From positions 1 to 12,548 of the forward strand of contig CAJMQR010000025.1 of NCBI GenBank assembly GCA_905215665.1: DNA of 12,548 nucleotides, read 5' to 3'. This document shows, piece by piece, positions 8,361 to 12,548 of this stretch (position 1 is the first letter of the stretch; the number at the start of each line of letters is the position of its first letter). A program made the translations under genes and the position numbers. A model generated the notes under the pieces. That model did not search any database, was not told the DNA's origin, and saw only the letters and a list, made by a program, of their open reading frames with translations. The DNA is from an uncultured bacterium. GTDB taxonomy: Bacteria > Bacillota > Clostridia > Oscillospirales > Oscillospiraceae.

Positions 8361-8478
8361 AGGCAATGGCGTCTGAGAGCAACCGCTCTGCGACGCCATT
8401 TCTTTTGTCTTGTAACAAGATAAGAAACGGGGCAATGGCGTCTTGATGTTTTTTGAGGCGTGATTGCCCCGTTTTATT
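8361..8478 (+). promoter_or_regulatory. glnN2 leader: two hexaloop hairpins overlapping tandem terminators
   Basis: The 13-base segment GGCAATGGCGTCT occurs twice (8362-8374 and 8431-8443). Each copy can form a small hairpin with the identical hexaloop AATGGC (A1, G4): AGGC/GTCT around 8365-8370, and CGGGGC/GTCTTG around 8434-8439. Each hairpin overlaps the 5' arm of a larger terminator-like fold. The first pairs AATGGCGTC (8365-8373) with GACGCCATT (8392-8400), with inner AGAGC/GCTCT, and is followed by TCTTTTGTCTT. The second pairs AAACGGGGCAAT (8425-8436) with ATTGCCCCGTTT (8463-8474), followed by TATT. GACGCCATT can also pair with the second AATGGCGTC, giving a further switch. The pattern matches ANTAR dual-hairpin antiterminators, though the linker between the two loops is unusually long because it contains the first terminator. 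Confidence 0.75.
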
Positions 8479-8503
8479 AAAAAAAGAAATGGAGTGCTGT
8501 TTC

Positions 8504-10600
8504 ATGAACACGGTATCGGACTATTTCGGAAGTCTCGTTTTTGACGACAGAGTGATGAAGGCGACGCTTTCCGCCGACGTCTATGCCTCACTCAAAAAGA
8601 CGATAGACGAGGGCGCGAATCTGAATAACGACGTGGCCAATGCGGTCGCCGGCGCGATGAAGGACTGGGCGGTCGCGCATGGCGCAACACATTTTACGCA
8701 CTGGTTCCAGCCGCTTACCGGTATCACCGCGGAGAAGCACGACAGCTTCATTTCCCCCGCGCCGGACGGCCGCGTGATCATGGAGTTCTCCGGTAAGGAG
8801 CTGATTCAGGGAGAGCCGGACGCTTCCTCCTTCCCCTCCGGCGGCCTGCGCGCCACCTTTGAGGCCAGAGGCTATACCGCATGGGATCCGACCTCCTATG
8901 CCTTCATCAAGGATAAGACCCTCTGCATCCCGACGGCTTTCTGCTCCTATGGGGGCGAGGCACTGGATAAGAAAACGCCGCTGCTGCGCTCCATGCAGGC
9001 GCTGAATAAGCAGGCGCTGCGCATCCTGCGGCTGTTTGGCAACACGGACGTCAAGTGTGTGCGCACTTCCGTCGGGCCGGAGCAGGAATACTTCCTCGTG
9101 GACAGGGAAATGTACGAAAAACGCAAGGATCTGATTTTCACGGGACGCACGCTTTTCGGGGCAAAGCCGCCGAAGGGGCAGGAGATGGACGACCACTATT
9201 TCGGCGCGATCAAGCCGCGCGTCGCGGCCTACATGGCGGATCTGAACGAGGAACTGTGGAAGCTGGGCGTTCTTGCCAAGACGGAGCATAACGAAGTGGC
9301 GCCCGCGCAGCATGAGCTTGCGCCGATCTATACGACGACCAATATCGCAACCGATCACAACCAGCTCACCATGGAGATCATGCAGAAGGTTGCGTCGCGA
9401 CACGGTCTGGTCTGCCTGCTGCATGAGAAGCCCTTCGCCGGTGTCAACGGCTCCGGAAAGCACAACAACTGGTCGATGGCGACCGATACCGGCGTCAATC
9501 TGCTGACGCCGGGCGAGACACCCTATGAAAACGCGCAGTTTCTTCTGTTCCTCTGCGCCGTCATCAAAGCGGTGGATGATTATCAGGACCTGCTCCGCCT
9601 CTCCGTTGCGACGGCGGGCAACGATCACCGTCTCGGCGCGAACGAGGCGCCTCCGGCCGTCGTTTCCATGTTCCTCGGCGACGAGCTGACCGCCGTCCTC
9701 GACGCCATAGAGAATGACAAACCCTATAACGGTTCGGGGAAATCCGTCATGAAGCTGGGCGTTCATGTCCTGCCGCGCTTTTTCCGTGATACGACCGACC
9801 GCAACCGTACTTCTCCCTTCGCCTTTACAGGCAATAAGTTCGAGTTCCGTATGCTTGGCTCCTCGAACAGCATCGCCTGTGCGAACATCATGCTCAACGC
9901 GGCGGTCGCGGAATCCCTGAAAATCTATGCCGACCGTCTGGAGCAGGCGGAGGACTTTGAGTCGGCTCTGCACGAAATGATCAAGCAGACCATCCGGGAC
10001 CACAAGCGCATCATTTTCAACGGCAACGGCTATGACGAGGCGTGGATCCGCGAGGCAACCGAAAAGAGGGGACTTCTGAACCTGCGCACCACGCCCGATG
10101 CGATGCCGAGAATCCTGGAGAAAAAGAACGTGGAGATGCTGACGGCGCACAAGATCTTCACCCCGGCGGAAATCCGGTCGCGTTACGAAATTATTCTGGA
10201 CAACTACTGCAAAACAGTCAACATCGAAGCGTTGACCATGGTCGACATGGCGCGCAAGGAGATCCTGCCGGCGGTGGAACGCTATGTGAAGGAGCTTGCC
10301 GAGACCCTTGCGGCAAAGACGGCGTCTGTTCCGGGCCTGTCCGGCAGGTACGAAAAGAAAACGATTGCGAGGCTCTCCGAGCTGGTCGACGAGATCGACG
10401 GGGCTGCGGAGGAGCTGGAAGCCCAGCTTATCCGGTTCAAGACCATAGGCGACGTCACCGAGGCGTCCTGCATGATCCGCGACGTGATCCTGCAGAAAAT
10501 GGCCGAACTCCGCATCCCCTGCGACGAGGCCGAAACGCTTACGGCTGAGGAATACTGGCCCTTCCCGACCTATGACAAGCTTCTGTTTGGTGTGAAGTAA
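8504..10600 (+). CDS. glnN: Type III glutamine synthetase (GlnN), copy 2
   Basis: The 698-residue GSIII has all family motifs in standard form: THFTHWFQPLTG (62-73), EKHDSF, GEPDASSFPSGG (103-114), EQEYFLVD, HNEVAPAQHE, VNGSGKHNNWS, GNDHRLGANEAPPA (from 372) and DRNRTSPFAFTGNKFEFR. It makes glutamine from glutamate, ammonia and ATP in the cytoplasm. The ATG at 8504 (MNTVSDYFG) is chosen because GGAG at 8491-8494 lies nine bases upstream and the N-terminus aligns with copy 1; an in-frame ATG at 8489 would add five residues. It closely resembles copy 1 at 702 in sequence and orientation, but lacks that copy's four-residue insertion and keeps the canonical His375. It is controlled by the structured leader at 8361-8478. 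No terminator separates it from the T-box and asnB, so read-through into asnB is possible. Confidence 0.95.
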   Translation: MNTVSDYFGSLVFDDRVMKATLSADVYASLKKTIDEGANLNNDVANAVAGAMKDWAVAHGATHFTHWFQPLTGITAEKHDSFISPAPDGRVIMEFSGKELIQGEPDASSFPSGGLRATFEARGYTAWDPTSYAFIKDKTLCIPTAFCSYGGEALDKKTPLLRSMQALNKQALRILRLFGNTDVKCVRTSVGPEQEYFLVDREMYEKRKDLIFTGRTLFGAKPPKGQEMDDHYFGAIKPRVAAYMADLNEELWKLGVLAKTEHNEVAPAQHELAPIYTTTNIATDHNQLTMEIMQKVASRHGLVCLLHEKPFAGVNGSGKHNNWSMATDTGVNLLTPGETPYENAQFLLFLCAVIKAVDDYQDLLRLSVATAGNDHRLGANEAPPAVVSMFLGDELTAVLDAIENDKPYNGSGKSVMKLGVHVLPRFFRDTTDRNRTSPFAFTGNKFEFRMLGSSNSIACANIMLNAAVAESLKIYADRLEQAEDFESALHEMIKQTIRDHKRIIFNGNGYDEAWIREATEKRGLLNLRTTPDAMPRILEKKNVEMLTAHKIFTPAEIRSRYEIILDNYCKTVNIEALTMVDMARKEILPAVERYVKELAETLAAKTASVPGLSGRYEKKTIARLSELVDEIDGAAEELEAQLIRFKTIGDVTEASCMIRDVILQKMAELRIPCDEAETLTAEEYWPFPTYDKLLFGVK

Positions 10601-10611
10601 ACAAAAGAATA

Positions 10612-10878
10612 CGATGAAAAGGCGTTTGAGCCGGAAGGAGTAACGCAGAACTTCGCTTTCAGCGAGTATGGGACGGTGGAAGCCATACAGTGGAAGCTGC
10701 GCGAAAAACATCCAGCGAGCCGCAAGCCGAACGGAGCTGTCCCAGTAGGTGCGCCGGTGTCCGGCCGTTATACCGGAAAGGCTTTGTCAGAAGCCGGAAA
10801 GAGAAAAAAAGATAGGTGGCACCGCGAGCTGCAGCACTTGCCCTATTGAATGCTGAAATCAAAAACCGGAGGTTTTTT
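10612..10878 (+). ncRNA. T-box riboswitch, tRNA-Asn specific, upstream of asnB
   Basis: Stem I has the lower AGTA motif (10639-10642), a 5-bp stem CGCAG/CTGCG (10644-10648 with 10697-10701), CTTTC/GGAAG (10656-10660 with 10692-10696) and the diagnostic apical hairpin GTATGG/CCATAC enclosing GACGGTGGAAG (10666-10688). The specifier follows GAA A: codon AAC at 10707-10709, which is Asn. A stem III candidate is GGCTT/AAGCC near 10780-10795. The antiterminator is clear: ATAGG (10812-10816) pairs with CCTAT (10842-10846), bulge TGGCACC (10817-10823), and GCGAG (10824-10828) pairs with CTTGC (10837-10841). UGGC in the bulge fits discriminator base G73 of tRNA-Asn. Uncharged tRNA-Asn should therefore raise asnB expression. 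The expression platform is unusual. The only U-run hairpin is AAAAACC/GGTTTTT (10861-10877), a weak stem that contains the asnB ribosome binding site; CAGCA/TGCTG (10832-10836 with 10851-10855) could compete with the antiterminator. Confidence 0.92.
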
Positions 10879-10881
10879 ACG

Positions 10882-12459
10882 ATGTGTTCGATTATGGGTT
10901 ACTGCGGCGCAGGTGCCGCCGATTCTGTTTTTCTGAAAGGCTTTGCCGCGACAAAATCCAGAGGCCCCGACGACAGCCGGATCGTCGATACGGGAAAAGG
11001 ACTGCTCGGCTTTCACCGCCTGGCGATCATGGGACTGACACCGGAGGGGATGCAGCCCTTTGAGCTGGACGGAAGCTATGTGGTCTGCAATGGAGAAATC
11101 TATGGGTACGAAACGCTGAAAAAGCGCCTTTCGGAGAAATACACCTTCCGCAGCGGCTCCGACTGCGAAATACTGCTGCCGATGTACCGGGAGTACGGCG
11201 TCAAAATGTTTGCCATGCTGGACGCGGAGTTTGCAATGATCCTCTATGACGGCGAGACGCAGGAATACATCGCCGCGCGCGACCCCATCGGTATCCGTCC
11301 CCTGTATTACGGCAGGGATCAGAAGGGCGTGACGGTCTTTGCCAGCGAGCCGAAGAATCTGGTTGGCCTGTGCGGTAAAATCTTGCCTTTCCCGCCGGGA
11401 CATTACTGGAAGAACGGCGAGTTCGTCTGCTACTCGGACATTGCGAAACCGGAGTGCGTCTGCCGCGACGATTTGGAAACCGTGTGCGGGAAAATTCACG
11501 ACAAGCTGATTGCAGGGGTTGAAAAACGTCTGGTTGCGGACGCGAAGGTGGGCTTCCTGCTTTCCGGCGGGCTGGATTCTTCCCTCGTCTGCGCCATCGC
11601 GGCGAAAAAAAGCGAGAAGCCGATCCGCACCTTTGCCATCGGGATGCGCAGGGACGCCATCGATCTGAAGTATGCCAGACAGGTCGCGAAATACATCGGC
11701 AGCGACCACACCGAGGTGTTCATGACAAAACGCCAGGTACTCGACTCGCTGGACGAGGTGATCCGGATGCTCGGAACCTTCGACATCACGACCATCCGCG
11801 CGAGTATGGGAATGTATCTGCTGTGCAAGTGGATCCATGAAAACACGGACATCCGTGTCCTGCTGACGGGGGAGATCTCGGACGAGCTGTTCGGCTATAA
11901 GTACACCGACTTTGCGCCCTCCGCGGAGGAATTCCAGAAGGAGTCGGAGAAGCGCGTCCGGGAGCTGCACATGTACGATGTGCTGCGGGCAGACCGCTGC
12001 ATTTCGGTCAACTCGCAGGAGGCGAGGGTTCCCTTCGGAGATCTGGATTTTGTGAAATATGTCCTCTCGGTCGATCCGGAGAAGAAACGAAACGTCTACG
12101 GGAAGGGAAAGTATCTCCTGCGCCATGCCTTTGACGACGGCTGCCTGCCGCACGACATCCTCTGGAGGGAGAAGGCGGCCTTCTCCGACGCGGTGGGCCA
12201 TTCCATGGTGGACGACCTGAAGGCCTTTGCGGAGAGCAGCTACACGGATGCGGAGTACGAGGAAAAGCGCCTGCGCTATACGCACGCACGGCCGTTTACC
12301 AAGGAATCTCTGCTCTACCGCGAGATTTTTGAGAAGTATTACCCCGGCCAATCCGAAATGATTGTGGATTTCTGGATGCCGAACAGGGCATGGCAGGGCT
12401 GCGATGTAAACGATCCCTCCGCGCGCGTGCTTTCCAACTACGGCGCGAGCGGCAAATAA
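10882..12459 (+). CDS. asnB: Asparagine synthetase B, glutamine-hydrolysing
   Basis: The 525-residue protein makes asparagine from aspartate, glutamine and ATP. The N-terminal class II amidotransferase domain starts MCSIMGYCG with the nucleophile at Cys2, and continues through KSRGPDDSRIVD, GFHRLAIMGL, VCNGEIYGYE, SGSDCEILLPMYREYG and RDPIGIRPLYYG. The synthetase domain has the pyrophosphate loop SGGLDSS (228-234), FAIGM, DLKYARQVAKYIGSDHTEV, LLTGEISDELFGY and KYLLRHAF. The start is at 10882 because Cys must follow the initiator Met and GGAGG (10868-10872) sits nine bases upstream; an earlier in-frame ATG at 10816 lies inside the T-box and is rejected. It is somewhat shorter than the 554-residue E. 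coli AsnB but complete. A tRNA-Asn T-box precedes it, and a terminator hairpin follows seven bases after the stop. Its glutamine probably comes from the adjacent synthetases. Confidence 0.96.
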   Translation: MCSIMGYCGAGAADSVFLKGFAATKSRGPDDSRIVDTGKGLLGFHRLAIMGLTPEGMQPFELDGSYVVCNGEIYGYETLKKRLSEKYTFRSGSDCEILLPMYREYGVKMFAMLDAEFAMILYDGETQEYIAARDPIGIRPLYYGRDQKGVTVFASEPKNLVGLCGKILPFPPGHYWKNGEFVCYSDIAKPECVCRDDLETVCGKIHDKLIAGVEKRLVADAKVGFLLSGGLDSSLVCAIAAKKSEKPIRTFAIGMRRDAIDLKYARQVAKYIGSDHTEVFMTKRQVLDSLDEVIRMLGTFDITTIRASMGMYLLCKWIHENTDIRVLLTGEISDELFGYKYTDFAPSAEEFQKESEKRVRELHMYDVLRADRCISVNSQEARVPFGDLDFVKYVLSVDPEKKRNVYGKGKYLLRHAFDDGCLPHDILWREKAAFSDAVGHSMVDDLKAFAESSYTDAEYEEKRLRYTHARPFTKESLLYREIFEKYYPGQSEMIVDFWMPNRAWQGCDVNDPSARVLSNYGASGK

Positions 12460-12465
12460 CGGCAG

Positions 12466-12494
12466 ATCACCCGGCACGGCGTGCCGGGTGATTT
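12466..12494 (+). terminator. Probable asnB terminator hairpin
   Basis: ATCACCCGGCAC (12466-12477) and GTGCCGGGTGAT (12481-12492) form a perfect 12-bp stem with a GGC loop, six bases after the asnB stop codon. The U-tail is short (TT then CAGCTT), so the next inverted repeat may assist termination. Confidence 0.65.
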
Positions 12495-12536
12495 CAGCTT
12501 GTCAAAAAAGTCCGTTTGGACTTTTTTGACAAGCTG
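12495..12536. repeat. Perfect 19-bp inverted repeat, terminator-like in both directions
   Basis: CAGCTTGTCAAAAAAGTCC (12495-12513) is followed by loop GTTT and its exact complement (12518-12536). The six-A and six-T runs sit inside the arms, so it could stop transcription from either side. Its length and perfection are more than a terminator needs, and it directly abuts the asnB terminator. It may be a copy of a dispersed palindromic repeat, but only one copy is present here. Confidence 0.6.
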
Positions 12537-12548
12537 CCTGCAAAATTG

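Noticed and set aside
10587..10615. Possible separate asnB promoter TTGGTG - 17 bases - TACGAT
   Set aside because: Only three of six bases match the -35 consensus, and the implied start at about 10622 would cut into the base of T-box stem I. Read-through from glnN2 is at least as likely.
10707..10709. T-box specifier read as AAA (Lys) by shifting one base
   Set aside because: The usual spacing after GAA gives AAC. The downstream gene is asnB, and the UGGC bulge fits the G73 of tRNA-Asn.
8588..10711. 707-codon open frame antisense to glnN2, running into the T-box
   Set aside because: Same mirror-frame artefact; it overlaps a certain gene and a structured RNA and has no domain signature.
10843..12477. 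544-codon open frame antisense to asnB
   Set aside because: It is opposite a complete asparagine synthetase, ends in a terminator hairpin, and has no recognisable motif.

Overview
The window is a nitrogen-assimilation island. It carries three glutamine-synthetase-family genes, a split glutamate synthase, an ANTAR antitermination regulator and an asparagine synthetase, with a fragment of an unrelated membrane-protein gene at the left edge. The gene set, the GC-rich codon use, the strong AGGAGG-type ribosome binding sites, the consensus TTGACA/TATAAT promoters and a T-box riboswitch together suggest a GC-rich member of the Clostridia, probably Oscillospirales and gut- or rumen-associated. The lineage is inferred from family resemblance only. 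No tRNA or rRNA genes, CRISPR array, transposase or phage gene was seen.

Layout. Bases 1-443 (minus) hold the first ~147 codons of a DUF421 (YetF-like) membrane protein that runs off the window. Bases 444-701 are a promoter region, with a near-consensus promoter at 512-540 driving glnN1 (702-2807, plus), a type III glutamine synthetase. A cluster of hairpins (2830-2940) separates it from a convergent five-gene minus-strand operon. Read in its own direction from 8140 down to 2933, that operon encodes a GltB amidotransferase domain, a ferredoxin plus FMN glutamate-synthase core, a GXGXG domain, a type I GS-like protein, and a frameshifted pseudoreceiver-ANTAR protein. The divergent region 8141-8503 carries promoters and structured leaders for this operon and for a second type III glutamine synthetase, glnN2 (8504-10600, plus). 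Immediately after glnN2 lies an asparagine-specific T-box leader (10612-10878) and then asnB (10882-12459), followed by a terminator and a 19-bp palindrome.

How it works together. The glutamine synthetases fix ammonium into glutamine, the split GOGAT turns glutamine plus 2-oxoglutarate into glutamate, and AsnB uses glutamine to make asparagine. Control appears to be mainly at RNA level. Both divergent leaders contain hairpins with a six-base loop of the form C[AANGGC]G. These have the A1/G4 hexaloop signature known for ANTAR-protein targets, and they overlap the 5' arms of intrinsic terminators. The ANTAR gene is the last gene of one of the two controlled operons, which suggests an autoregulated antitermination circuit. 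Its receiver domain has Asn in place of the phosphorylated Asp. In this sequence the gene is split by a -1 frameshift, which could be an assembly error or a real lesion. asnB is separately gated by uncharged tRNA-Asn: the specifier is AAC and the acceptor bulge is UGGC, which fits discriminator base G73.
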